From positions 1 through 15,219 of the forward strand of contig DAMCAP010000039.1 of NCBI GenBank assembly GCA_032059445.1: DNA of 15,219 bases, in the 5' to 3' direction. A program made the position numbers and the translations under genes. This document shows, piece after piece, positions 1 through 6,684 of this stretch. The notes under the pieces were generated by a model. The model was not told the origin of the DNA and made no database searches. It was given only the letters and a program-made list of their open reading frames with translations. Positions within the stretch are counted from its first letter, which is position 1, and each line of letters starts with the position of its first letter. Source of the DNA: DAMCAP01 sp032059445 (GTDB taxonomy: Bacteria > Bacillota > Clostridia > Oscillospirales > Ruminococcaceae).

Positions 1-969
1 AACAGCCCCTTTGGCTACACGCACCCCTCGGAAGATTACGCAGTTTTGGATGGTACCCTCAATGATGGCGCCATCTGCCACGATGCTATTGACTACACGG
101 GCATTGATGCCGTATTTGGCAGGGACTTCATCTCGCACCTTGGTGAGTACCGGCTTTGAAGTGCGGAAGATCTCTTGCCGTACAGGGTATTTTAAGAGCT
201 CCATCGATGCTTCGTAATAGGAGTCGAGGCTGTTGATCTTGATTAAGTAACCGCTTTGATGATAGCTTTGGATATGCAGCTCCTTGGCGCCCTCTTGTAG
301 GATGTGCCTGATAAAAGACAGCTTGCTTTTGCTGTGCATGTCCTTAATCAGATCAATCAGCAACTGCCGCTCAATGACGCTTACCCCTAAGAATTGGGTT
401 TCGGTGGAGCTGCCGTAGCTGCCTTTTATGGTTTCGGTAACCCTGCCGCTCTGATCGGTTACAAAGGTGACTGCACCTTTATCCAGCGTCTGAGGGTCGG
501 CAGCATCCTTACAGCAGACGGTTATATCAGCACCTGTTTCGATGTGGTTTTTAATCAGCTCTTGATAATCGATGTTGCCTACAATGTCGGCAGTGGTAAG
601 GACTACATATTTGCGATCATATTTTTCGAGGAACCCCAGTGCCGAAAAAAGCACGTCGATGGTACCCCGAGTGGAGGTGTCCTTCGCTTCACCCACAAAA
701 GGGGGCAGGATGGTAAGCCCCCCGTTTTTACGTGCCAGGTCCCAAGGGCGGCCGCTGCTGATGTGCTCAAGCAGGGAGCGGTAGTTGCTCTGGGTGATCA
801 AGCCTACATCGTAGATGCCGGAGTTGACCATATTGGAGAGGGCGAAGTCAATCAGGCGATATCTCCCGCCAAAATGCACTGCCCCGAGGGTCCGCTGGTC
901 GGTAAGGGAGCCGAGAGATACGTCGTGGCGGTCGGCTAAGATTAAGCCGAGGGTGTTTTTTATCCGCAT
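1..969 (-). CDS. glgD: GlgD, non-catalytic glucose-1-phosphate adenylyltransferase-like subunit (3' end cut by window edge)
   Basis: The first 323 codons are present; the C-terminus lies beyond position 1. The protein is a paralogue of GlgC. In Firmicutes GlgD is known to pair with GlgC as a partner subunit of ADP-glucose pyrophosphorylase, the enzyme that makes ADP-glucose for glycogen. The fold is recognisable: GGRYRLIDFALSNMVNSGI (about residues 34-52) and SSGRPWDL (about 71-78) match GlgC, and the last visible part begins the left-handed beta-helix. The phosphate-binding loop is lost: where GlgC has LAGGQGSRL, GlgD has LADRHDVSL. The catalytic SGDH of GlgC reads TTADI here (about 126-130). 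A regulatory, non-catalytic role is therefore inferred. The ATG at 969-967 overlaps the last 10 bases of glgC, with AAGGAGG at 977-983 seven bases upstream, so translation is probably coupled to glgC. Confidence 0.93.
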   Translation of the reverse strand, partial: MRIKNTLGLILADRHDVSLGSLTDQRTLGAVHFGGRYRLIDFALSNMVNSGIYDVGLITQSNYRSLLEHISSGRPWDLARKNGGLTILPPFVGEAKDTSTRGTIDVLFSALGFLEKYDRKYVVLTTADIVGNIDYQELIKNHIETGADITVCCKDAADPQTLDKGAVTFVTDQSGRVTETIKGSYGSSTETQFLGVSVIERQLLIDLIKDMHSKSKLSFIRHILQEGAKELHIQSYHQSGYLIKINSLDSYYEASMELLKYPVRQEIFRTSKPVLTKVRDEVPAKYGINARVVNSIVADGAIIEGTIQNCVIFRGVRVAKGAV

Positions 970-2183
970 ACCGTTTCCTCCTTAACATCCGCTTCTATCA
1001 TGGCTTTTGGGGGGATGACAGCGCCTTTGCCGACGGTAATGCCGCTTGCCACCACAGCAATGCCCCAGCTTTGCATATCCGATACATCCTCGGGGCGGCA
1101 GCCTACCATAGCTCCCTCACCGATGACGGCATTTTCTGCGATGATGGCATATTGCACCGTGGCTCCCGACTTGATCACCGCACCAGGCATGATGATAGAA
1201 TCCTTTACGGTAGCCCCTTCCTCTACTGTGACTGCAGCAAACAGCACCGAGAAATCTACGGCACCGTTGATTTCGCAGCCTTCGGTGACCATGGAGTTTT
1301 GCACACAGGCAGTTGCACCAATGAAGTGGGGTGGCATGGCGGGGTTTCTCGCGTAGATCTTCCAGGTGGGGTCATAGAGCTCCAAGGGCACCTTAGGATT
1401 AAGCAAATCCATGTTTGCCTCCCACAGGGAGCTGATGGGGCCTACGTCCTTCCAATAGCCGCTAAAGTTGTAGGCATAAAGCCCCTGACCGTCACCCAGC
1501 ATACGAGGGATGACATCCTTGCCGAAATCCTTGGAGGAATCGGTATCTTCTTCGTCGGCAATTAGGTAGCGCTTTAAGCAGCTCCAGTTAAAGATATAGA
1601 TGCCCATGCTGGCAAGGGTGCTTTTGGGGTTTTTGGGCTTTTCTTCAAACTGGATGATCCGCCCCTCTTGGTTGGCGGTCATGATGCCAAAGCGGCTGGC
1701 TTCTTCTAGAGGTACGTCGATCACTGCGATGGTGCAGTCGGCGTTTTTTTCTTTGTGGTAGTCGAGCATGGCAGCATAGTCCATCTTATAGATATGATCT
1801 CCCGATAACACTGCCACATAGTCGGGGGAGTAGCTATCAATAAAGGAGATATTTTGGTAAATTGCATTGGCGGTACCTCGATACCAGTCAGAGCCGCTGC
1901 TCTTTTGGTAGGGAGGCAGGATATGCACGCCGCCGTCTAAGCGGTCAAGATCCCAGGGCTGACCGCTGCCGATGTAGTCGTTGAGAATAAGGGGCTGGTA
2001 CTGGGTGAGGACTCCTACTGTATCGATCCCTGAATTAACACAGTTGGAGAGGGGGAAGTCGATGATGCGGTATTTACCACCATAGGGCACGGCTGGCTTC
2101 GCCAGCTCCCGCGTGAGGGCATAGAGCCTGCTGCCTTGGCCGCCGGCTAGCAGCATTGCGATCATTTCTTTTTTAGATGCCAT
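960..2183 (-). CDS. glgC: GlgC, glucose-1-phosphate adenylyltransferase (ADP-glucose pyrophosphorylase), catalytic subunit
   Basis: The enzyme converts ATP and glucose-1-phosphate to ADP-glucose and pyrophosphate, the committed step of bacterial glycogen synthesis, in the cytosol. The 407 residues are a normal family length. Visible motifs are the nucleotide loop AGGQGSRL (13-20), the substrate signature KYRIIDFPLSNCVNSGI (37-53), WYRGTANAIYQN (100-111), the catalytic SGDH (127-130, Asp129) and the glucose-1-phosphate-binding FEEKPKNP (179-186, Lys182). The C-terminal third shows the hexapeptide-like repeats of the left-handed beta-helix. The ATG is preceded by AAGGAGGT at six bases. It lies 102 bases downstream of glgB and overlaps glgD by 10 bases, so it is the middle gene of a glgB-glgC-glgD operon. 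No convincing internal promoter or terminator was seen in the 102-base gap. The pyrophosphate it makes is the substrate of the Ppa enzyme encoded at 14434-14967. Confidence 0.97.
   Translation of the reverse strand: MASKKEMIAMLLAGGQGSRLYALTRELAKPAVPYGGKYRIIDFPLSNCVNSGIDTVGVLTQYQPLILNDYIGSGQPWDLDRLDGGVHILPPYQKSSGSDWYRGTANAIYQNISFIDSYSPDYVAVLSGDHIYKMDYAAMLDYHKEKNADCTIAVIDVPLEEASRFGIMTANQEGRIIQFEEKPKNPKSTLASMGIYIFNWSCLKRYLIADEEDTDSSKDFGKDVIPRMLGDGQGLYAYNFSGYWKDVGPISSLWEANMDLLNPKVPLELYDPTWKIYARNPAMPPHFIGATACVQNSMVTEGCEINGAVDFSVLFAAVTVEEGATVKDSIIMPGAVIKSGATVQYAIIAENAVIGEGAMVGCRPEDVSDMQSWGIAVVASGITVGKGAVIPPKAMIEADVKEETVCG
977..983 (-). promoter_or_regulatory. Shine-Dalgarno site of glgD inside the glgC coding region
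   Basis: AAGGAGG on the minus strand lies seven bases before the glgD ATG and within the last codons of glgC. It fixes the glgD start and lets ribosomes finishing glgC re-initiate. Confidence 0.8.
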
Positions 2184-2285
2184 CTTTTGACCTCCTTTTC
2201 ATAGAACCAAAAGGTATTAGGCGACTTGCTAATAGAGCTTTACTGTATCGTAAAAAATGCGCAGCACACTCAAGGCTATGCAGGC

Positions 2286-4169
2286 TTAGTCCCTGATATA
2301 CCGAAAAAATACTGCCGCCATGGGTGGGACATTGAGTTTGATGGAGTGGGGGAAGCAATCGGCTTTGATGGGCAGAGCGGTGATGGGCAGCGGGTTGATG
2401 TTGCCTTTGCCGCCAAAGCGCTGGGTATCGGAGTTGAGCACCTCGTGGTAGCGACCCGGCAGGGGCACACCGAGGCGGTAATCCCGATAAGGGGTAGGGG
2501 AGAAATTAAAGATTGCGATGATCTGGTTGTTGTCGTCGTCGATCCGCCGAAAGGCGAGGATTCCTTCATCGGCATTGTCGGCCATCAGCCAGCTAAAGCC
2601 CTCCCAGCTGGTATCGGCCTGCCAGAGGGGCGGGTTGGTGCGGTAGAAGTGGTTTAATTCCTGCACAAAGACCAGCAAATCTTGATGGGCAGTGGTAGCA
2701 AGAAGACCCCAGTCAAGTTGCTTGCGGTAATCCCACTCCTTAAATTGACCAAACTCATTGCCCATGAAGCTAAGCTTCTTGCCCGGGTGGGCATACATAT
2801 AGCCCAGGAAGGCTCTTACCCCTGCAAACTGCGTCCACTGGTCTCCCGGCATCTTGCCGATCAGGGAGCCCTTGCCATGGACTACTTCATCGTGGCTGAT
2901 CGGGAGCATGTAATTTTCGCTAAAGGCATACATCATGCTAAAAGTCAGCTTATCGTGATGATAGCTGCGGTATTTGGGGTCGAGGCGGGTGTAGGAGAGC
3001 ATATCGTTCATCCAGCCCATGTTCCACTTCAAGTTAAAGCCCAGACCGCCCACATAAGGAGGCTTGGTAACCTGAGGCCAGGCGGTAGATTCCTCTGCAA
3101 TCATCATCACATCGGGGTGATCGGTGAGGATGGCAGAGTTGAGCCTCTGCAAAAAGGCAACTGCCTCTAGATTCTCCTTGCCGCCATGGATGTTTGGCAG
3201 CCAACGCTCCCGCCCATAATCGAGATAAAGCATGGAGGCGACCGCATCTACTCTGATACCGTCGATGTGGTACTCCTCAATCCAAAACATTGCGCTGGAG
3301 ATCAAGAAGCTGATGACCTCATAGCGGGCGAAGTCAAAAACCTTAGTACCCCACTGTGGCTGCTCTCCTCTGAGAGGGTCGGGGTGCTCGTAGAGACAGG
3401 TGCCATCAAATAGGGCAAGGCCATAGGCATCCTTGGGGAAGTGCCCCGGCACCCAGTCAAGGATCACGCCGATACCGCTTTGGTGACAACGATCTACCAG
3501 ATAGCGGAAGTCGTCGGGCACACCGAAGCGGGAAGTAGGGGCAAAGTAGCCGGTGCTCTGGTAGCCCCAGGAGCCGTCAAAGGGGTGCTCGGTGACTGGC
3601 AACAGCTCAATGTGGGTATAGCCCATTTTTTTGACGTAGTCTACAAGCTTGTCGGCGATCTCACGATAGTTAAGCACCTCGTTGTCGGGGCTGCGCATCC
3701 AGGAGCCCAGATGCACCTCATAGATATTGATGGGGGAGCAGAGGTGGTTTTGGTTTTTGCGCTCCTTAAGCCAGCGGGTATCGCCCCATTCATAGCTACT
3801 GAGGTCGTAGATTTTGCTGCCGTCAAAGGGCGGAGTTTCGGTATGGAAAGCATAGGGGTCGCTTTTGAGCAGCAGCTCCCCCTTTTGTGTGGTGATTGCA
3901 TATTTATAGGTGTCGAAGTTTTCTAGGCGGGCAACAAAGCCCGACCAGACTCCTTGAGGAGTGATCTTTTTTAGGGGGTGGGCAGTAGGGTCCCAGTCGT
4001 TGAAATCCCCCACCACTGCTACGCTCTGAGCGCAGGGAGCCCATACGGTAAAGTTAATCCCTGCACCTCGCCCTTTTTTGGCTGGGTGGGCGCCCATAAG
4101 GGTATATGCCCGATGATTTGTCCCCTGATGAAAGAGGTATAAGGGGAGGTCGTTTTTGCTTTTTGCCAC
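2286..4169 (-). CDS. glgB: GlgB, 1,4-alpha-glucan branching enzyme
   Basis: GlgB transfers glucan segments to make alpha-1,6 branches in glycogen. With the GTG start at 4169 the protein has 627 residues. An N-terminal CBM48 domain is shown by INFTVWAPCAQSVAVVGDFNDWD (about 38-60, in two pieces INFTVWAP and VVGDFNDWD). The GH13 barrel has its four regions in order: DWVPGHFPKD (238-247), GIRVDAV with nucleophile Asp308, IAEEST with the acid/base Glu at 359-360, and ISHDEV with Asp427. A C-terminal all-beta domain follows. An upstream in-frame ATG at 4241 would add 24 residues, but it lacks a Shine-Dalgarno and would sit only about five bases from the predicted transcription start. AAAGGAGGG lies eight bases before the GTG, so I choose GTG. 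It is the first gene of the glg operon. Confidence 0.96.
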   Translation of the reverse strand: MAKSKNDLPLYLFHQGTNHRAYTLMGAHPAKKGRGAGINFTVWAPCAQSVAVVGDFNDWDPTAHPLKKITPQGVWSGFVARLENFDTYKYAITTQKGELLLKSDPYAFHTETPPFDGSKIYDLSSYEWGDTRWLKERKNQNHLCSPINIYEVHLGSWMRSPDNEVLNYREIADKLVDYVKKMGYTHIELLPVTEHPFDGSWGYQSTGYFAPTSRFGVPDDFRYLVDRCHQSGIGVILDWVPGHFPKDAYGLALFDGTCLYEHPDPLRGEQPQWGTKVFDFARYEVISFLISSAMFWIEEYHIDGIRVDAVASMLYLDYGRERWLPNIHGGKENLEAVAFLQRLNSAILTDHPDVMMIAEESTAWPQVTKPPYVGGLGFNLKWNMGWMNDMLSYTRLDPKYRSYHHDKLTFSMMYAFSENYMLPISHDEVVHGKGSLIGKMPGDQWTQFAGVRAFLGYMYAHPGKKLSFMGNEFGQFKEWDYRKQLDWGLLATTAHQDLLVFVQELNHFYRTNPPLWQADTSWEGFSWLMADNADEGILAFRRIDDDNNQIIAIFNFSPTPYRDYRLGVPLPGRYHEVLNSDTQRFGGKGNINPLPITALPIKADCFPHSIKLNVPPMAAVFFRYIRD

Positions 4170-4176
4170 TGAAGAT

Positions 4177-4185
4177 CCCTCCTTT
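4177..4185 (-). promoter_or_regulatory. Shine-Dalgarno site that sets the glgB start at GTG 4169
   Basis: AAAGGAGGG on the minus strand is eight bases upstream of GTG 4169-4167 and downstream of the alternative ATG at 4241. Its position argues for the shorter 627-residue GlgB. Confidence 0.8.
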
Positions 4186-4252
4186 GATTCTATTTTAACA
4201 CCGTAAATAGGCGTTTTCAAGCCTTGGATGACGGATATCATGAGAATTATAA

Positions 4253-4281
4253 ATTTTAGTTTATAAAAATATCTAACACAA
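4253..4281 (-). promoter_or_regulatory. Candidate sigma-A promoter of the glg operon
   Basis: On the minus strand TTGTGT (4281-4276), 17 bases, then TAAAAT (4258-4253), in AT-rich DNA. Transcription would start near 4246, giving a leader of about 77 bases before the GTG of glgB. The -10 box is good and the -35 box is weak. A second TATAAT lies a few bases downstream, so the exact start is uncertain. Confidence 0.45.
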
Positions 4282-4418
4282 AACGCTCTGATTTTTAGTA
4301 TTTTAGCATTTGTTCATAAAAATACATGGTTTTTACAGCATCTATACCCAATACCTATTTTATTATGTGGTGGATTTTTAAGCAGTTGCATCAGGCTAAG
4401 ATTAAATGGAAGAATCAT

Positions 4419-4462
4419 AAAAAGAAACGCCGCCCACCAAGCTTAATGCTTGATGAACGGCG
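4419..4462 (-). terminator. Intrinsic terminator of the scaffold-GGGtGRT operon
   Basis: A 15-base-pair stem (4448-4462 with 4428-4442, including three G-T wobble pairs) closes a five-base loop. On the minus strand it is followed by TTTCTTTTT (4427-4419). It begins about 20 bases after the stop codon of the GGGtGRT gene and separates that operon from glgB. Confidence 0.92.
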
Positions 4463-4483
4463 CTGTGAAGTTGGATATTAATA

Positions 4484-5485
4484 TTACTTGTTTAATGCTT
4501 CGTTGGCTGCAACTGCGCAGGCTACGGTAGCACCTACCATGGGGTTGTTGCCCATACCGATTAAGCCCATCATCTCTACGTGAGCAGGCACCGAGGAGGA
4601 GCCTGCAAACTGAGCGTCGGAGTGCATTCTGCCCATGGAGTCGGTCAAGCCATAGGATGCAGGGCCTGCCGCTACGTTATCGGGGTGAAGGGTACGACCT
4701 GTGCCGCCGCCCGAGGCAACGGAGAAATACTTGCGGCCGTTTTCTACTGTCCACTTCTTATAGGTGCCGGCTACAAGATGCTGGAATCGGGTGGGGTTGG
4801 TGGAGTTACCTGTGATCGACACATCCACCTGCTCTAGCTGCATGATGGCTACGCCCTCTAGTACATCATTGGCGCCATAGACCTTTACTGCTGCCTTGTC
4901 ACCTTGGGAGAAGCTCTTTTCTTCTACTACCTTAAGGGTATCGGTGGTGAAATCGTAATCGGTTTTGACATAGGTAAAGCCGTTGATGCGGGAGATAATA
5001 TAAGCAGCATCTTTACCCAGACCGTTTAAGATCACGCGTAAGGGAGTCTTGCGGGCTTTGTTGGCGGTGCGGGCAATGCCGATGGCACCCTCTGCCGCTG
5101 CGAAGCTCTCATGCCCGGCGAGGAAGCAGAAACACTTGGTTTCTTCTCGCAGCAGCATAGCGCCCAGGTTACCATGGCCGAGGCCTACCTTGCGCTGCTC
5201 TGCTACAGAGCCGGGTACTGTAAAGGCCTGCAAGCCTTCGCCGATATATTCAGCACATTTAACTGCGTCGGCTGCCTTGTGCTTAATTGCCAGTGCTGTA
5301 CCGATGGTATATGCCCATACAGAGTTGTCAAATGCGATGGGCTGTACATTCTTGACGATGCTTTCTACGTCGATACCGTTGTCTAGGCAGAGCTTGCGGC
5401 AATCTTCTAGTGTGCCTAGAGCGTGCCCAGTTAAAAATGCATCGATCTTTTCGCGTCTGCGCTCGATTCCTTCAAATCTGATCAT
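4484..5485 (-). CDS. GGGtGRT-family protein of unknown function
   Basis: The 333-residue protein carries the family's namesake motif GGGTGRT at 259-265, in SVASGGGTGRTLHPDN, followed by GPASYGL and DSMGRMHSDAQFAG. The family is named after this motif and, to my knowledge, has no established biochemical role. Other visible points are a KCFCFLAGHES stretch (117-127) with a CxC pair (Cys118, Cys120), further Cys at 29, 33, 77 and 323, and glycine-rich loops such as GLGHGNLGAM (101-110). No signal peptide or membrane segment is apparent, so it is probably cytosolic. A GTG at 5494 is in frame but overlaps the AGGAGG site; the ATG at 5485 is eight bases from AGGAGG and is chosen. The gene lies 15 bases after the NifU-like scaffold gene on the same transcript, which suggests a shared iron-sulfur-related or redox task. 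That link is inference. Confidence 0.88.
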   Translation of the reverse strand: MIRFEGIERRREKIDAFLTGHALGTLEDCRKLCLDNGIDVESIVKNVQPIAFDNSVWAYTIGTALAIKHKAADAVKCAEYIGEGLQAFTVPGSVAEQRKVGLGHGNLGAMLLREETKCFCFLAGHESFAAAEGAIGIARTANKARKTPLRVILNGLGKDAAYIISRINGFTYVKTDYDFTTDTLKVVEEKSFSQGDKAAVKVYGANDVLEGVAIMQLEQVDVSITGNSTNPTRFQHLVAGTYKKWTVENGRKYFSVASGGGTGRTLHPDNVAAGPASYGLTDSMGRMHSDAQFAGSSSVPAHVEMMGLIGMGNNPMVGATVACAVAANEALNK

Positions 5486-5493
5486 CTTTGCCA

Positions 5494-5499
5494 CCTCCT
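5494..5499 (-). promoter_or_regulatory. Shine-Dalgarno site that sets the GGGtGRT gene start at ATG 5485
   Basis: AGGAGG starts two bases after the scaffold gene's TAG stop and is eight bases from ATG 5485. It overlaps the alternative GTG at 5494-5492, which rules that start out on spacing grounds. Confidence 0.8.
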
Positions 5500-5500
5500 G

Positions 5501-6193
5501 CTATTCTTCTCTTGGGTCGATGTATTTGACCGCATCGTTGTATCTTCCGTAGATGGCGGTGTTTTTTTCAAATGCTTGATCGGGGCTTGTACCTCTGCGG
5601 ATGTCTTCGAGCATCTTGCCTACCCGCACAAACTTATAACCGATTACTTCGTCGTTTTGATCAAGACCCATGCTTAGGATATAACCCTCGGTCATTTCGA
5701 GGTAGCGCACACCCTTGGCACCTGTTGAGAAGATGGTGCCTACCTGGGAGCGCAGACCCTTGCCTAGGTCCTCCATAGAAGCGCCAACGGGCAGACCACC
5801 CTCAGAAAAGGCTGTCTGGCTTCTGCCGTAGGCCAGCTGCTTAAAGATCTCTCTCATCGCTACGTTGATGGCGTCGCAGACAAGGTCGGTGTTGAGGGCC
5901 TCGAGAAGGGTTTTACCGGGGAGGATTTCCCCAGCCATCGCTGCCGAATGGGTCATACCCGAGCAGCCGATTGTCTCTACCAGAGCCTCTTCAATGATAC
6001 CGTCCTTTACGTTGAGGGTCAGCTTGCAGCCGCCCTGATGGGGCGCACACCAGCCCACTCCGTGGGATAATCCGCTGATATCCCCGATTTCTTTTGCTTT
6101 GACCCAACGGCCTTCTTGCGGTATTGGAGCAGCGCCGTGACTAGCGCCGCAGCCGACACGGCACATATGCTGCACTTCATGTGAAAACTCCAT
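5501..6193 (-). CDS. NifU/IscU-like iron-sulfur cluster assembly scaffold protein with C-terminal extension
   Basis: The N-terminal half resembles the NifU N-terminal/IscU fold that carries nascent Fe-S clusters: GGCKLTLNVKDGIIEEALVE (54-73) then TIGCSGMTHSAAMAGEILPGK (two blocks, TIGCSG at 74-79 and MAGEILPGK at 86-94). By alignment Cys56 and Cys77 sit at the first two ligand positions. The usual CGD motif is CKL here, so the conserved Asp after the first Cys is absent. Cys106 (LVCDAI) could be the third ligand. Extra Cys lie at 11, 15 and 49. At 230 residues it is longer than IscU (about 130), with an unassigned C-terminal part from about 115. The ATG at 6193 has GAGGAGG about eight bases upstream. 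It is the first gene of an operon with the GGGtGRT gene, so it may be a dedicated scaffold rather than the general one. No cysteine desulfurase gene is nearby. Confidence 0.85.
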   Translation of the reverse strand: MEFSHEVQHMCRVGCGASHGAAPIPQEGRWVKAKEIGDISGLSHGVGWCAPHQGGCKLTLNVKDGIIEEALVETIGCSGMTHSAAMAGEILPGKTLLEALNTDLVCDAINVAMREIFKQLAYGRSQTAFSEGGLPVGASMEDLGKGLRSQVGTIFSTGAKGVRYLEMTEGYILSMGLDQNDEVIGYKFVRVGKMLEDIRRGTSPDQAFEKNTAIYGRYNDAVKYIDPREE

Positions 6194-6229
6194 AATTAGA
6201 TCCTCCTCGTCCTTTTTTGATTCATCCTA

Positions 6230-6258
6230 AGTGTAGCAAATATTTGTCACTTTATCAA
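6230..6258 (-). promoter_or_regulatory. Sigma-A promoter of the scaffold-GGGtGRT operon
   Basis: Minus strand TTGATA (6258-6253), 17 bases, TACACT (6235-6230). Each box has one or two mismatches to consensus and the spacing is ideal. Transcription would start near 6223, about 30 bases before the scaffold gene's ATG. Confidence 0.75.
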
Positions 6259-6491
6259 TAGTGTTTTGCCAAAGTTGTGGGCAATTTGACGGCACTGCTT
6301 GTGCAAATGCAAACGCAAAGCAATCATTGACCTTATGCTCTGCTGCTTTGCTGATAAGATTTTGTTTCTCTACGCAGGGGCGCCCCTTACGACCCACAAA
6401 CTAAGCCTGATGGATTACGACTTCTTCGTAAGCGATAACTGTTTGGAGCTTTAGCCCTTATAAGAGCCGCTGCGTAAAAATTGCCTAAAGG

Positions 6492-6522
6492 TAGACTGCA
6501 AATCATCATAAGATGGTATGAT
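6492..6522 (+). promoter_or_regulatory. Possible extended -10 promoter upstream of secA
   Basis: TAGACT, 19 bases, then TATGAT preceded by TGG (TGG at 6514-6516), the extended -10 arrangement. It would leave a leader of about 155 bases before secA. A second candidate -10, TACAAT at 6643-6648, lies nearer but has no recognisable -35 box. Confidence 0.3.
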
Positions 6523-6644
6523 ATACAAAAGCTTACTAAATACCAGCGATTTTAGATCCAAAGCTAAGACTATGACATAGTGTGTTCATGATTTTGCCCT
6601 GAAAATTCTTATTATAGTCTTTTTTTTCTATGATAAATAGGTTA

Positions 6645-6658
6645 CAATAGTACTATTG
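6645..6658. promoter_or_regulatory. Perfect 14-base palindrome just upstream of secA, possible operator
   Basis: CAATAGTACTATTG is its own reverse complement. It overlaps the TACAAT candidate -10 and ends 26 bases before the secA start, a position where a dimeric repressor could act. No regulator is known for it from the sequence. Confidence 0.3.
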
Positions 6659-6684
6659 CTATAAAGTAGTTAAGGAGTGAGGGC

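Larger units (their letters stand above)
4170..4483. other. Intergenic region between glgB and the GGGtGRT gene
   Basis: The 314 bases hold, from right to left on the minus strand, the terminator of the scaffold/GGGtGRT operon, a strongly AT-rich tract, the candidate glg promoter and the glgB ribosome binding site. No further gene or known riboswitch signature was seen. Confidence 0.6.
6194..6684. other. Divergent intergenic region between the scaffold operon and secA
   Basis: The 491 bases contain the minus-strand promoter at 6230-6258 and, toward secA, plus-strand promoter candidates. They also contain a perfect 12-base palindrome AGGGGCGCCCCT (6376-6387), a small hairpin TTACGA-CTTCT-TCGTAA (6415-6431) and a 14-base palindrome at 6645-6658. 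I found no coding region or tRNA in it. It is unusually long for a spacer in this window. Confidence 0.5.

Noticed and set aside
394..939. 181-codon plus-strand open frame opposite glgD
   Set aside because: The minus strand clearly encodes GlgD here; the plus frame has no Shine-Dalgarno and no recognisable domain.
2184..2285. Possible promoter between glgB and glgC (TTGAGT and a TACGAT- or GATACA-like -10)
   Set aside because: The spacing is 15 bases for the better -10, or the -10 is poor at 18. Operon read-through is the simpler view.
6301..6330. cre-like catabolite repression site TGCAAACGCAAAGCA
   Set aside because: It departs from the cre consensus in length and in the conserved second half, so the similarity is too weak.
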